Shown: piece by piece, positions 35,954 through 46,613 of the stretch
How the letters are laid out: each line of letters opens with the position of its first letter
Numbering within the stretch: position 1 is the stretch's first letter
From: Luteirhabdus salina
GTDB lineage: Bacteria > Bacteroidota > Bacteroidia > Flavobacteriales > Flavobacteriaceae
Assembly: GCA_025384855.1 (NCBI GenBank)
Contig: JALAHT010000001.1
Location: forward strand, 1,369,064 to 1,433,063
Direction of reading: 5' to 3'
Length of the DNA: 64,000 nt
Notes under the pieces: model-generated
The model's input: the letters and a program-made list of their open reading frames with translations, nothing else
Told to the model about the DNA's origin: nothing
The model's database searches: none
Position numbers and translations under genes: made by a program

Positions 35954-38263
35954 ATGAGCAAACAGAGCAAACGTCGTGAAGCGTTAGTCTATCACGCAAA
36001 GCCAAAACCTGGTAAAATTCAGGTAGTTCCTACCAAAAAGTATGCTACCCAGCGTGATTTATCGCTAGCCTATTCTCCAGGAGTGGCGGAGCCTTGCCTT
36101 GAAATTGAAAAGGAAACGAATAATGTGTACAAGTATACCAATAAGGGAAATCTTGTGGCAGTTATTTCGAATGGAACTGCGGTTTTAGGATTGGGAAATA
36201 TTGGTCCAGAGGCTTCCAAACCGGTGATGGAAGGAAAGGGATTGCTATTTAAGATTTTTGCCGATATCGATGTGTTCGATATAGAGGTGAATACTGAAAA
36301 TGTAGATGAATTCATTGAAACGGTGAAGAATATTGCCCCAACGTTCGGGGGGATTAATCTTGAAGATATCAAAGCTCCAGAAGCCTTTGAAATCGAACGT
36401 CGACTGAAGGAAGAACTCGATATTCCGGTGATGCATGATGACCAGCATGGAACGGCTATCATTTCCGCTGCTGCCTTATTGAATGCACTTGAAATTGCGG
36501 ATAAGAAGATTGAGGAGGTTTCCATTGTAATCAGTGGTGCTGGAGCGGCAGCTGTTTCTTGTACGCGTTTGTATAAAGCATTTGGAGCGAAAGCTGAGAA
36601 TATTGTCATGTTGGATAGCAAAGGGGTGATTCGAAAGGACCGTGATACGCTATCTGACGAGAAAGCCGAGTTTGCTACTGAAAGAAAAATCGATACCCTC
36701 GAAGAGGCGATGCAAGGAGCCGATGTGTTTGTGGGACTTTCCATTGCCGATATCGTGTCGCCCGACATGTTGAAATCCATGGCTAACAATCCGATTGTAT
36801 TTGCCATGGCCAATCCGAATCCTGAAATCGATTACGATTTGGCGGTGAAGACGCGAGAGGATATCATTATGGCTACAGGCAGAAGCGACCACCCAAACCA
36901 GGTGAACAATGTGTTGGGGTTCCCCTTTATTTTTAGGGGTGCTTTAGATGTGCGAGCCACCAAAATTAATGAGGAAATGAAGATGGCGGCAGTGGAAGCA
37001 TTGGCCGATCTTGCAAAGGAACCTGTTCCCGAACAGGTAAACTTGGCGTATAGTGAGTTAAAGTTAACCTTCGGAAAAGACTACATAATCCCAAAGCCAT
37101 TCGACCCGAGATTGATTGCTGCGGTACCACCGGCAGTGGCAAAGGCTGCTATGGAAAGTGGGGTGGCCACCGAGCCTATTACCGATTGGAGTAAGTATAG
37201 CGACGAGTTGTATGAGCGAATGGGTAGCGATAGCAAGATTGTTCGTCTCTTATTGAAGCGCGCCAGAACAAAACCAAAAAGAATTGTGTTTGCTGAAGCT
37301 GATCATTTGGATGTGTTGAAAGCTGCGCAATTAGCTTTCGAAGAAGGTATTGCTATTCCAATTTTGTTGGGAAGAAGAGAGGTAATAGAGGAATTGATGG
37401 AGCAAATCGAGTTTGAAGGCGATTTGGAAATAATCGACCCGAAGAGCGATGAACAAAAAGAAAAGCGGGAATTTTACGCCAAGAAGCATTGGGAAAACCG
37501 TCGTCGTCGTGGTGAAACCCTTTATGATGCGCAAAACATGATGCGGGAGCGTAATTATTTCGCAGCTATGATGGTAAATGAAGGCGATGCCGATGGGATG
37601 ATTTCGGGCTATGCCAGAGCCTATCCGGTAGTGGTGCGACCGGTATTGGAAACCATTGGGAAGTTTGATGGGGTTAATAAAGTGGCTACCACCAATTTGA
37701 TGTTGACCAAACGTGGTCCACTATTTATTTCCGATACGTCTATCAACATCGATCCTAATGCAAAGGAATTGGCAAACATTGCGCAGATGACCAACTATAC
37801 GATGAAGATGTTTGGGCTAACGCCTGTTATCGCGATGATTTCGTATGCGAATTTCGGCTCTTCAAAGGATCCACATGCTACGAAAGTGCGGGAAGCGGTT
37901 TCGTATCTCCATAGGGTTTGCCCAGATATGCATGTAGATGGTGAGCTTCAAACCGACTTTGCTCTTAATCCTGAGTTATTGCAAAAGAAATTTCCATTTT
38001 CGAAACTTGCTGGGAAAAAGGTGAATGCGTTGGTGTTTCCTAATCTCGATTCTGCAAATAGCAATTATAAATTGCTGAAAGAACTAAACAATGTAGAATC
38101 GATTGGACCCATTATGTTGGGTATGCGAAAACCAGTTCATATTCTGCAATTGGGTGCCAGTGTGGAGGAAATCGTCAATATGACTGCCGTTTGCGTGGTC
38201 GATGCCCAACAGAAGGAAAAAAGAGCGAAGGAGCAAGCAAAAAAACAAGCGACGGATTGTTAA
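35954..38263 (+). CDS. maeB: NADP-dependent malic enzyme with phosphotransacetylase-like domain
   Basis: A 769-residue fusion. The malic enzyme part (about 1-430) has LAYSPGVAEPC, the metal-binding HDDQHGTAIISAAALLNAL and the nucleotide-binding VISGAGAAA, and converts malate to pyruvate and CO2 with NADPH formation. The second part (about 435-769) is a phosphate acetyl/butyryltransferase-like domain (MLTKRGPLFISDTSIN, LDSANSNYKLL), which in MaeB proteins usually acts as an acetyl-CoA sensor rather than an enzyme. Length is normal for MaeB. It stands alone, with a promoter element just upstream. Confidence 0.95.
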   Translation: MSKQSKRREALVYHAKPKPGKIQVVPTKKYATQRDLSLAYSPGVAEPCLEIEKETNNVYKYTNKGNLVAVISNGTAVLGLGNIGPEASKPVMEGKGLLFKIFADIDVFDIEVNTENVDEFIETVKNIAPTFGGINLEDIKAPEAFEIERRLKEELDIPVMHDDQHGTAIISAAALLNALEIADKKIEEVSIVISGAGAAAVSCTRLYKAFGAKAENIVMLDSKGVIRKDRDTLSDEKAEFATERKIDTLEEAMQGADVFVGLSIADIVSPDMLKSMANNPIVFAMANPNPEIDYDLAVKTREDIIMATGRSDHPNQVNNVLGFPFIFRGALDVRATKINEEMKMAAVEALADLAKEPVPEQVNLAYSELKLTFGKDYIIPKPFDPRLIAAVPPAVAKAAMESGVATEPITDWSKYSDELYERMGSDSKIVRLLLKRARTKPKRIVFAEADHLDVLKAAQLAFEEGIAIPILLGRREVIEELMEQIEFEGDLEIIDPKSDEQKEKREFYAKKHWENRRRRGETLYDAQNMMRERNYFAAMMVNEGDADGMISGYARAYPVVVRPVLETIGKFDGVNKVATTNLMLTKRGPLFISDTSINIDPNAKELANIAQMTNYTMKMFGLTPVIAMISYANFGSSKDPHATKVREAVSYLHRVCPDMHVDGELQTDFALNPELLQKKFPFSKLAGKKVNALVFPNLDSANSNYKLLKELNNVESIGPIMLGMRKPVHILQLGASVEEIVNMTAVCVVDAQQKEKRAKEQAKKQATDC

Positions 38264-38315
38264 ACAAACAGCCTATTTTAGCCAGATAAGGGCTGGCGTC
38301 TCTAAATAATTATAC

Positions 38316-38323
38316 TATATTTG
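38316..38323 (+). promoter_or_regulatory. -7 promoter element of ruvA-sprA
   Basis: TATATTTG, 23 bases before the ruvA ATG. No clear -33 TTG is seen. Confidence 0.5.
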
Positions 38324-38346
38324 AGGCCTTAACATTTTCCTAACGT

Positions 38347-38928
38347 ATGATTACCCACTTGGAGGGCAAATTAGTCGAGAAAAATCCTACCGATGTAGTC
38401 ATTGATTGCAATGGCATTGGGTATTTTATCAATATTTCCCTGCATACTTTTTCACAATTACCATCTTCTGAAAACATCAAATTGTTTACACATTTACAGG
38501 TTCGGGAAGACGCACACACGCTGTTCGGATTTTCTACTGTAGCGGAGCGTGAGATTTTCAGGTTGTTGTTATCGGTATCCGGTGTCGGGGCGAGCACGGC
38601 AAGAACGATGCTTTCCTCACTTTCACCGGAAGAGCTTCGAGATGCTATTGCTAGCGACGATGTAGCTTCGATTCAATCGGTGAAAGGAATAGGGGCAAAA
38701 ACAGCGAAAAGGGTTATTCTCGATTTACGGGATAAAATTGTTAAAGTGTACGGCATTGAGGAGGTTTCTACTTCTTCAAGCAATACGAATAAGAATGAAG
38801 CGTTATCTGCTTTGGAGACCTTAGGCTTTCCTCGAAAAAAGGCTGAGAAGGTATGCGATAAGGTGGTGCAAGAGCATCCAGAGGCAAGTGTAGAGGAGAT
38901 AATCAAACAGGCTTTAAAAAATTTGTAA
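38347..38928 (+). CDS. ruvA: Holliday junction binding protein RuvA
   Basis: A 193-residue protein that forms the tetramer gripping a Holliday junction and recruits RuvB. The N-terminal OB fold (1-65, MITHLEGKLVEKNPTDVVID), the two helix-hairpin-helix motifs (LLSVSGVGASTARTML near 74 and SVKGIGAKTAKRVIL near 110) and the small C-terminal RuvB-binding domain (ALSALETLGFPRKKAEKV) are complete. It lies just before sprA, whose start codon is four bases past its stop, the order known in other Flavobacteriaceae. Confidence 0.96.
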   Translation: MITHLEGKLVEKNPTDVVIDCNGIGYFINISLHTFSQLPSSENIKLFTHLQVREDAHTLFGFSTVAEREIFRLLLSVSGVGASTARTMLSSLSPEELRDAIASDDVASIQSVKGIGAKTAKRVILDLRDKIVKVYGIEEVSTSSSNTNKNEALSALETLGFPRKKAEKVCDKVVQEHPEASVEEIIKQALKNL

Positions 38929-38932
38929 CAAA

Positions 38933-41900
38933 TTGGGCGCAAAAAATTACGATTTCACAATAGGCTGTAAACAGCTACTTTTCATTTTCATCTTATTAGT
39001 TGCTACCGTTAGTACCCTGGCGCAGGATAGTACTGCTACCGGATATTCTGTCGGTCGAATCGATTTGCCAGAACCGACGAGCATTCAGGATTTATATGAA
39101 TACGATCCGATTACCGATCGCTACATTTACACAAGAACCTTAGGAGAGTTCGATATCTCGTACCCTGTTATCCTTACGCCCGAGGAATATCAGGAGCTAG
39201 TGCAGCAACAGGAAATCCGCAGTTATTTTAAAGAAAAGATTGACGCTGCCGACGGACGTAAGGAAGGTTCTGAGGAAGCGCAAAAGAACTTGTTGCCGAC
39301 ATTCTACGTTAATTCGAACTTCTTTGAAACTATTTTCGGAGGCAATACCATCGAAGTAATTCCACAAGGTAGTGTCGAAATGGACTTAGGATTGCTTTAC
39401 ACAAAACAGGATAACCCGGCCTTTTCACCTAGAAACAGAAGTAATCTATCTTTCGACTTCGATCAGCGTATTAGCTTAAGCTTACTGGGTAAGGTAGGGG
39501 AGCGACTTCAGGTAACGGCGAATTATGATACCGAATCGACATTCGATTTCCAAAATCAGATCAAGCTTGAATATACACCCACGGAGGATGATATCATTCA
39601 AAAAATTGAAGTGGGTAACGTAAGTATGCCCTTGAACAGTACACTTATTCAAGGAGCCCAAAGCTTATTTGGGGTTAAAACGCAGCTTCAATTTGGAAAA
39701 ACAACGATTACGGGAGTATTCTCTGAACAAAAATCTGAAACTCGAACGGTAACTGCGGAGGGCGGTGCGACGATTACCGACTTCGAACTATTTGCTTCAG
39801 AGTATGATGAAAATCGTCACTTTTTCCTAGCGCACTACTTCCGCGATAACTATGATAGAGTGTTGGAGCAATATCCGTTTATCAATTCCAACGTACAAGT
39901 TACACGTGTTGAAGTATGGGTGACCAACCGAAATAATACTACTGAGAACGTACGGAATATAGTAGCCATACAAGATATTGGAGAAGCCAATCCGGCTAAT
40001 ATTGGTCTTAACACCCCTCCGGGAGGATTTGTAAATACATCTCCAAATGCGTTCCCCGATAACGATAATAACGATTTCAATCCCTTTGGTATTAACGACC
40101 CAGGGACTTTCTCGTACCTCAATAACTCTATTCGTGATGTAGCCACTGTTCAAGCTGGATTTGGTGGTGTTCCGGTGAACCAAGGTGTCGATTATGCCGT
40201 GCAGGAGAACGCACGCCGACTTCAACCCAGCGAATACCGACTGCATACGCAACTAGGGTATATCTCCTTGAACCAACGCCTAAATAATGATGAAGTGTTA
40301 GGGGTGGCATTTCAGTATACCGTGAATGGAAATGTGTATCAAGTAGGTGAATTTTCCAACGATGGAGTGGAAGCTACGGGTACCGGAGAGCAAGGCGATG
40401 GAAATGGGGACCCGAACGATCCACCTGAAGGTGGTATTGTTGGGGTAGCACAAAACCTTGTGGTAAAGATGCTGAAAAGTAATATTACCAATGTTCAAGA
40501 GCCAGTTTGGGACTTGATGATGAAAAATATTTACTCTATTGGAGCATTCCAATTGGAACGGGAAGATTTCAGAATGAACATTCTATATACCGATCCTTCC
40601 CCCCTAAACTATATAACCGCAGCAGATGGGGCAGCAACCTTGCCAGAGGATGTTGAAGACACCGTATTATTAAGGGTTTTCGATCTCGATAGATTGAATT
40701 TTAATAATGACCCACAACAGGGAGGTGATGGTTTCTTCGATTTCGTTCCCGGGATAACCGTTGATACCGAGAATGGTCAGATTATCTTCACAAAGGCGGA
40801 ACCGTTTGGTGAGTATCTATTCGACAAGTTAGATACGCAAGAGGCTGGCGAGAATTATGATGTGCCTGCTACCTATAATCCGAATCAGCAACGCTATGTA
40901 TATCGTTCGCTGTATCGCACCACAAAGATTCAAGCGGAACAGGAGGATAGCGATAAGAACAAATTTCAGTTGAAGGGTACGTACAAAAGCACGGGAGCTG
41001 ACGGTATTCCGATTGGAGCTTTCAACATCCCACAAGGTTCCGTAACCGTTACCGCAGGGGGAAGAACCTTGGTAGAGGGAGTAGATTATACCGTAAACTA
41101 TCAACTAGGGCGCGTTCAGATTTTGGATCCTGCACTGTTGAACTCCAACACCCCTATTAATATTTCAACTGAAAACAATACCTTATTTGGTCAACAAACA
41201 AGACGTTTCACCGGTTTGAATGTAGAACATAAGTTCAATGAAAACTTTATTGTTGGCGCTACTTATTTAAATCTAAATGAACGTCCCCTTACCCAAAAGT
41301 CTAACTATAATGTAGAGCCGATCAACAACTCTATCTTTGGTGTGAATGCGAACTACTCTACAGAAGTTCCCTTTTTAACACGTTTGGCTAACAAGCTTCC
41401 TAATATAGATACCGATGTAGAATCGAATGTTTCGGTACGCGGAGAATTTGCCTATTTAATTCCTGGCGCTCCTAAAGTTTCAGATTTCGACGGTAAAACC
41501 ACGGTGTATGTAGACGATTTTGAAGCCTCACAAACAGCATTGGATATCAGTTCTCCGTTAACATGGTTTTTGGGAAGTACCCCTCTGAACCTTGGCGGAA
41601 ACAATGAAAACAGTTTAGAGTACAATGCAAACCGCGCCTTATTAAACTGGTATACAATCGACCCGGTTTTTTATAGTAGTCAGCGACCAGGAGGAATTAC
41701 CGACGACGATCTTTCTTCACCATTTGCAAGAAGGGTTTTCCGTGATGAAATCTTCCCGCAACAAGATATTGTTCAAGGGCAGACGCAAGCGCTCTTCACC
41801 TTAGATCTTTCCTTTTATCCAGGTGAAAGAGGACCTTATAATTATTCACCGGAGGCTGTCGATGGTACGCTTTCAAACCCAGCACAACGCTTCGGTTCTA

Positions 41901-44900
41901 TTATGCGACAGCTTACAACTACCGATTTCGAGCGATCGAATGTGGAGTATATCCAATTTTGGGTGATGGACCCCTTCATCTATGAAGAAAATGCAGGAAA
42001 TCCTGGGGGAACACTATCCTTCAACCTAGGAAATGTTTCAGAAGATATATTGAAAGACGGTCGTAAGCAGTATGAAAACGGACTACCAGAAGATGCAAGC
42101 GATACAAATACACTTGAAACGATTTGGGGTAAGGTGCCTACCAATCAAGCCTTGATTTATACCTTCGATACAGAAGGGCAGGCCCGTACCAATCAGGATA
42201 TCGGATATGATGGTTTGACGGATGCGCAAGAAAGCGCAAGATTTCCAGCATTCCAAGGACTCCCGGATCCCGCTGGCGATAACTATCAGTATTTCTTGCA
42301 AGTTGAAGGTGATGTTCCAACACGTTATCGCCAATATAATGGAACGCAAGGAAACTCACCCGTGGAAGTAACAGATACGAATCGAGGTAATACAACCCAG
42401 CCAGATGTAGAAGATATTAACCGCGACTTCACCATGAATACGGTAGAGGCGTACTATGAATATAACATCGATATTCGCCCAGGGCAACTAACCGTAGATT
42501 CAAACGACTATGTAACCGACGTGAAGGAAACAGAGGTTACTACGCCAAACAACGAAACCATCCCGGTTCGATGGGTTCAGTTTAAGGTTCCAATCAGCGA
42601 TCCAGATAACGTTGTTAACGGGATTTCAGATTTCCGATCTATTCGATTTATGCGAATGTATATGTCGCAATTTACACAACCAACCATTCTTCGTTTTGGT
42701 ACGATGGAATTGGTGCGTGGCGATTATCGACGGTATACGCAAAGTCTTCAAGAGCCTGAAGATGAAGACCCAATTTTAGATGATACCACTTTCGAGAATG
42801 AAGCGGTAAGTATAGAGGAAAACGGAACACGTCCTGGTATTCCGTATGTATTGCCTCCTGGGGTATTTAGAGAAGAGCTTAACAACAATAACAATATTAT
42901 TCGGCAGAATGAGCAGTCGCTTGCACTTCGGGTGTGTGGACTGGAACCGATGGATGGAAGGGGAGTTTATAAAAACTTCAACGTAGACATGCGTCAGTAC
43001 AAAAACCTCGAAATGTTTATCCATGCCGAATCACTTCAAAATCAAACGGAGCTGATGGATGGCGAGTTGGTAGCGTTTATTCGATTGGGGAACGATATCA
43101 ATCAGAACTACTACGAAATTCAGATTCCACTTACGCCTACGCCTTTTGGTACGAGCGATCCCGAGGAGATTTGGCCTATTGAAAACCGATTATTCCTTCC
43201 ATTGGAATTGCTTCAGGAAGTGAAATCGAGAGTGCTGGGTGCAGATATAACCGAAACGGATCCAAACGAGGCGATTTTCTTCACCCAGGAAGAATTAGAT
43301 CCAGAATCTGCCGGAGGTCCTCAAAACAATCTCAGAATCGGTATTAAGGGTAATCCGAGTTTCGGGAATGTGCGAATTGCAATGCTTGGTCTTCGTAATA
43401 GTAGCAGTAGTGATATTTGTGGTGAAGTATGGTTTAACGAATTGCGACTTTCAGAGTTAAAGAATGAAGGCGGTTGGGCAGCAGTTGCGAGTCTAGATGC
43501 AAACATGGCCGACTTTATGAACGTAAGTGCTACCGGACGTAGAAGTACTATCGGCTTTGGCTCCATCGAACAAGGACCAAATCAACGAAGCCGTGAAGAC
43601 CTGAAATCGTATGATGTTGTAACAAACTTAAATTTGGGTCAGTTATTACCTGATAAATGGGGCATTCAACTACCTTTTAACTATGGTAGAAGTGAACAGT
43701 TGATCACTCCTCAATTCGATCCTGAATTCCAGGATGTAGAGCTGGAGACCCGAATCGATAATACGGAAGATGAGGCGCTTAAAGAAACCATTCGCGAACA
43801 GTCGGTAGATTATACCAAGCGTCAGAGTGTAAATTTTATAGGAGTTCGGAAGGAAAGAACCGGCGATAATAAGCCGATGCCGTATGATGTCGAAAACTTA
43901 ACCTTCTCATACTCTTATAATCAGGAGGATCATCATGATTTCCAAATTGAGGACGCCTTAGACCAAAGTGTTCGATTGGGAGGAACCTATAATTATAGTT
44001 TCCAACAAGAGCCTATAGAGCCTTTTAAAAAGAATGATAGTCTTTTTACCGGTCAATATTGGCAGTTCCTAAAAGACTTAAACTTCAATTTATTACCGAC
44101 GAATATATCGGCGAGTTCAAACATTATTCGTCAATACAACGAGCAAAAATTTCGTGAGGTAAGTCCGATTGAAGGTAACATCGGGTTGCCAACGCTCTAT
44201 CAGCGTAATTTCTTATTCGATTGGCAATATACCTTGAATTACAATTTGACAAAATCGCTGCGATTCAACTTTACATCTTCTAACAATCGGATTGTTACGA
44301 ATTATATAGATGACGAAGGTTTCGTAGATAACTCGATTGGTATTTGGGATGGGTTTTTTAATGTAGGTGAACCAAATCAACACTTCCAATCGTTACAATT
44401 GAATTACGATTTGCCATTCAGTAAATTTCCCTTCCTACGATTTGTAAGGGCTACATATTCCTATACAGGAGATTTCCAGTGGCAAGATGGTAGTGATTTG
44501 TTCAACAGTATAGCATTGGTGCCACCAGGAGGTACTGAAGAGGTTATTTACGATTTGGGTAATTCCATTCAGAACGCAAGCACACATCGAATTAACTCTA
44601 GTCTCGATATGCGAGGGTTTTACCGTTATATTGGTTTGAGTAAGAAAACAAGTGGAGATGCCCGCGGTCTTAATAGTAGAGGTGGTGGTGATGAAAAGGG
44701 AAATGCAAAAGGAGGCGGAAGGGACAACGGTCCTGGCGGTAAGGGAGAAGATCAGGAAAATAATAGCCTAACCGATGTTCGAGGTGAAGGTGAAGGGGCT
44801 AATGGTAGACGAGGAGGAGCCGATGGAGCTTCTAGCAATTCGCTATCTACGGGCGATAAAGCGGTGAATTCATTAATTGGGTTGGCGACAATGATAAAAC

Positions 44901-46207
44901 GAATCCAATTCAATTATCAGGAAAACAATGGAATCTTCTTACCTGGATATACGCCTTCCATAGGTTTTGTCGGAACGCTAAAACCAACGGTAGGATTTAC
45001 CTTTGGTAGCCAAGCTGAAATCCGTCGTTTGGCAGCGAGAAAGGGTTGGCTTACCTTATATCCTGAATTCAATGAACAATATACCGAAGTGGAAAGTCGT
45101 CAGATGGATATTCAGGTGAATATGGAACCTCTGAACGATTTAACGGTAGATATTAATGGTAGCCGTATTTATTCCGAAAATTACGCGGAGAATTACATTG
45201 TTCAGGGCGATCAATATCAGTCTTTAACGCCAAATACTTTTGGTAACTTCAATATTTCAACCTTATTGATTAAAACCGCTTTTGCGCAAAGCGATGAAAA
45301 TAGTTCGGAGACCTTTCAAGAGTTCCGGGATAATCGTTTGGTAATTGCAGAGCGTTTGGCAACTGACTATTATGGAACTCCAGATTTCCCGAGAGATCCC
45401 GATACCAACTTCCCTATCGGTTTCGGAAGAGGTAGTCAGGATGTATTGCTTCCATCATTCTTAGCGGCTTACAAAGGAAGCGACGCTTCCAATGAAAAAA
45501 CAGGCTTTTTACGCGATATTCCATTGCCGAATTGGGATATCAAGTATACTGGGTTGATGAATATAGATTGGTTTAAGAAAAACTTCCGTCGCTTCTCTAT
45601 TCAACATGGATATCGAGCAAGCTACACGGTGAATCAGTTCCAAACGAATTTGGATTACGATTTCAATAATCCCGATGCAACAGATCAAGCAGGAAACTTT
45701 AAAAGTCCGATATTATTGCAAAACGTAAACTTGACGGAACAGTTTTCACCTTTGGTACGATTGGATTTCGAGATGAAGAATTCGGTGAAGATTTTAGCTG
45801 AAATACGTAAGGACAGAGCGCTTTCGCTAAGCTTTGCCAATAACTTATTAACCGAGATAAGAGGAGATGAAATCATTTTAGGCTTGGGGTATCGTGTTAA
45901 GGATTTGCGAATAACTACCAATTTTGGAGGGAAACAACGTATTTTAAAGAGCGATCTTAACTTTAAGCTGGATCTTTCTCGAAGGGACAATAAAACGATT
46001 ATTCGATATTTGGATATCGATAATGACCAAACAACTTCGGGACAAACAATTTATGGGGTACAGTTCACGGCCGATTATGCGCTTAGTAAAAACCTGACGG
46101 CACTGTTCTACTACGATCATACGTTCTCGGAATATGCCATTTCAACGGCTTTTCCACAGACAACCATTCGTAGTGGAATTACCCTACGCTACAACTTTGG
46201 AAATTAA
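38933..46207 (+). CDS. sprA: Gliding motility / type IX secretion translocon SprA
   Basis: A 2424-residue outer-membrane barrel that forms the type IX secretion translocon and is needed for gliding. A signal peptide (about 8-31) precedes family segments such as VIPQGSVEMDLG, LNLGGNNENSLEYNANRALLNWY and VYVDDFEASQ. The size is as expected. No ATG is available near the signal peptide, so I take the TTG at 38933. About residues 1905-1975 form a Gly/Asn/Arg-rich, low-complexity insert (GLNSRGGGDEKGNAKGGG) in a predicted loop. It is tightly coupled to ruvA and followed by gcvH. Confidence 0.97.
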   Translation: MGAKNYDFTIGCKQLLFIFILLVATVSTLAQDSTATGYSVGRIDLPEPTSIQDLYEYDPITDRYIYTRTLGEFDISYPVILTPEEYQELVQQQEIRSYFKEKIDAADGRKEGSEEAQKNLLPTFYVNSNFFETIFGGNTIEVIPQGSVEMDLGLLYTKQDNPAFSPRNRSNLSFDFDQRISLSLLGKVGERLQVTANYDTESTFDFQNQIKLEYTPTEDDIIQKIEVGNVSMPLNSTLIQGAQSLFGVKTQLQFGKTTITGVFSEQKSETRTVTAEGGATITDFELFASEYDENRHFFLAHYFRDNYDRVLEQYPFINSNVQVTRVEVWVTNRNNTTENVRNIVAIQDIGEANPANIGLNTPPGGFVNTSPNAFPDNDNNDFNPFGINDPGTFSYLNNSIRDVATVQAGFGGVPVNQGVDYAVQENARRLQPSEYRLHTQLGYISLNQRLNNDEVLGVAFQYTVNGNVYQVGEFSNDGVEATGTGEQGDGNGDPNDPPEGGIVGVAQNLVVKMLKSNITNVQEPVWDLMMKNIYSIGAFQLEREDFRMNILYTDPSPLNYITAADGAATLPEDVEDTVLLRVFDLDRLNFNNDPQQGGDGFFDFVPGITVDTENGQIIFTKAEPFGEYLFDKLDTQEAGENYDVPATYNPNQQRYVYRSLYRTTKIQAEQEDSDKNKFQLKGTYKSTGADGIPIGAFNIPQGSVTVTAGGRTLVEGVDYTVNYQLGRVQILDPALLNSNTPINISTENNTLFGQQTRRFTGLNVEHKFNENFIVGATYLNLNERPLTQKSNYNVEPINNSIFGVNANYSTEVPFLTRLANKLPNIDTDVESNVSVRGEFAYLIPGAPKVSDFDGKTTVYVDDFEASQTALDISSPLTWFLGSTPLNLGGNNENSLEYNANRALLNWYTIDPVFYSSQRPGGITDDDLSSPFARRVFRDEIFPQQDIVQGQTQALFTLDLSFYPGERGPYNYSPEAVDGTLSNPAQRFGSIMRQLTTTDFERSNVEYIQFWVMDPFIYEENAGNPGGTLSFNLGNVSEDILKDGRKQYENGLPEDASDTNTLETIWGKVPTNQALIYTFDTEGQARTNQDIGYDGLTDAQESARFPAFQGLPDPAGDNYQYFLQVEGDVPTRYRQYNGTQGNSPVEVTDTNRGNTTQPDVEDINRDFTMNTVEAYYEYNIDIRPGQLTVDSNDYVTDVKETEVTTPNNETIPVRWVQFKVPISDPDNVVNGISDFRSIRFMRMYMSQFTQPTILRFGTMELVRGDYRRYTQSLQEPEDEDPILDDTTFENEAVSIEENGTRPGIPYVLPPGVFREELNNNNNIIRQNEQSLALRVCGLEPMDGRGVYKNFNVDMRQYKNLEMFIHAESLQNQTELMDGELVAFIRLGNDINQNYYEIQIPLTPTPFGTSDPEEIWPIENRLFLPLELLQEVKSRVLGADITETDPNEAIFFTQEELDPESAGGPQNNLRIGIKGNPSFGNVRIAMLGLRNSSSSDICGEVWFNELRLSELKNEGGWAAVASLDANMADFMNVSATGRRSTIGFGSIEQGPNQRSREDLKSYDVVTNLNLGQLLPDKWGIQLPFNYGRSEQLITPQFDPEFQDVELETRIDNTEDEALKETIREQSVDYTKRQSVNFIGVRKERTGDNKPMPYDVENLTFSYSYNQEDHHDFQIEDALDQSVRLGGTYNYSFQQEPIEPFKKNDSLFTGQYWQFLKDLNFNLLPTNISASSNIIRQYNEQKFREVSPIEGNIGLPTLYQRNFLFDWQYTLNYNLTKSLRFNFTSSNNRIVTNYIDDEGFVDNSIGIWDGFFNVGEPNQHFQSLQLNYDLPFSKFPFLRFVRATYSYTGDFQWQDGSDLFNSIALVPPGGTEEVIYDLGNSIQNASTHRINSSLDMRGFYRYIGLSKKTSGDARGLNSRGGGDEKGNAKGGGRDNGPGGKGEDQENNSLTDVRGEGEGANGRRGGADGASSNSLSTGDKAVNSLIGLATMIKRIQFNYQENNGIFLPGYTPSIGFVGTLKPTVGFTFGSQAEIRRLAARKGWLTLYPEFNEQYTEVESRQMDIQVNMEPLNDLTVDINGSRIYSENYAENYIVQGDQYQSLTPNTFGNFNISTLLIKTAFAQSDENSSETFQEFRDNRLVIAERLATDYYGTPDFPRDPDTNFPIGFGRGSQDVLLPSFLAAYKGSDASNEKTGFLRDIPLPNWDIKYTGLMNIDWFKKNFRRFSIQHGYRASYTVNQFQTNLDYDFNNPDATDQAGNFKSPILLQNVNLTEQFSPLVRLDFEMKNSVKILAEIRKDRALSLSFANNLLTEIRGDEIILGLGYRVKDLRITTNFGGKQRILKSDLNFKLDLSRRDNKTIIRYLDIDNDQTTSGQTIYGVQFTADYALSKNLTALFYYDHTFSEYAISTAFPQTTIRSGITLRYNFGN

Positions 46208-46232
46208 CAGAAACACTTATTATTAGAATATT

Positions 46233-46613
46233 ATGAATGTACCAACCGATTTAAAATATACAAAGGATCATGAATGGGTAAAAATCGAGGGCGATACCGC
46301 TACGGTAGGAATTACCGATTTTGCACAAGGCGAATTGGGCGATATCGTTTATGTAGAAGTTGAAACCGTCGATGAAACACTCGATAAGGATGAAGTTTTT
46401 GGTACGGTAGAAGCAGTGAAGACCGTATCAGACCTTTTCTTGCCGCTTTCAGGTGAAATCGTAGAATTCAATGAGAGCCTAGAGTCGGAACCCGAGAAGG
46501 TAAATGAAGACCCTTACGGCGAAGGTTGGATGGTAAAGATTAAGATTTCGGATGAAAGCGAAGTCGAAGAGTTGCTAGATGATGCTGCCTACAAAGAGCT
46601 CATTGGCGCTTAA
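46233..46613 (+). CDS. gcvH: Glycine cleavage system H protein
   Basis: A 126-residue lipoyl carrier that shuttles the aminomethyl group between the P and T proteins in glycine breakdown. The lipoylation site is Lys63 in VEAVKTVSD, within the standard hammerhead fold ([18 protein letters not shown] before it and [18 protein letters not shown] after it). Length is normal. The P and T genes are not nearby, which is usual in this group. It follows sprA by 25 bases and overlaps the vanZ-like gene by 35 bases. Confidence 0.96.
   Translation: MNVPTDLKYTKDHEWVKIEGDTATVGITDFAQGELGDIVYVEVETVDETLDKDEVFGTVEAVKTVSDLFLPLSGEIVEFNESLESEPEKVNEDPYGEGWMVKIKISDESEVEELLDDAAYKELIGA

Noticed and set aside
36070-36813. 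247-residue ORF antisense to maeB
   Set aside because: maeB is a complete known enzyme across this stretch; the antisense frame has no domain and its own TCG/AAT bias mirrors maeB codons.
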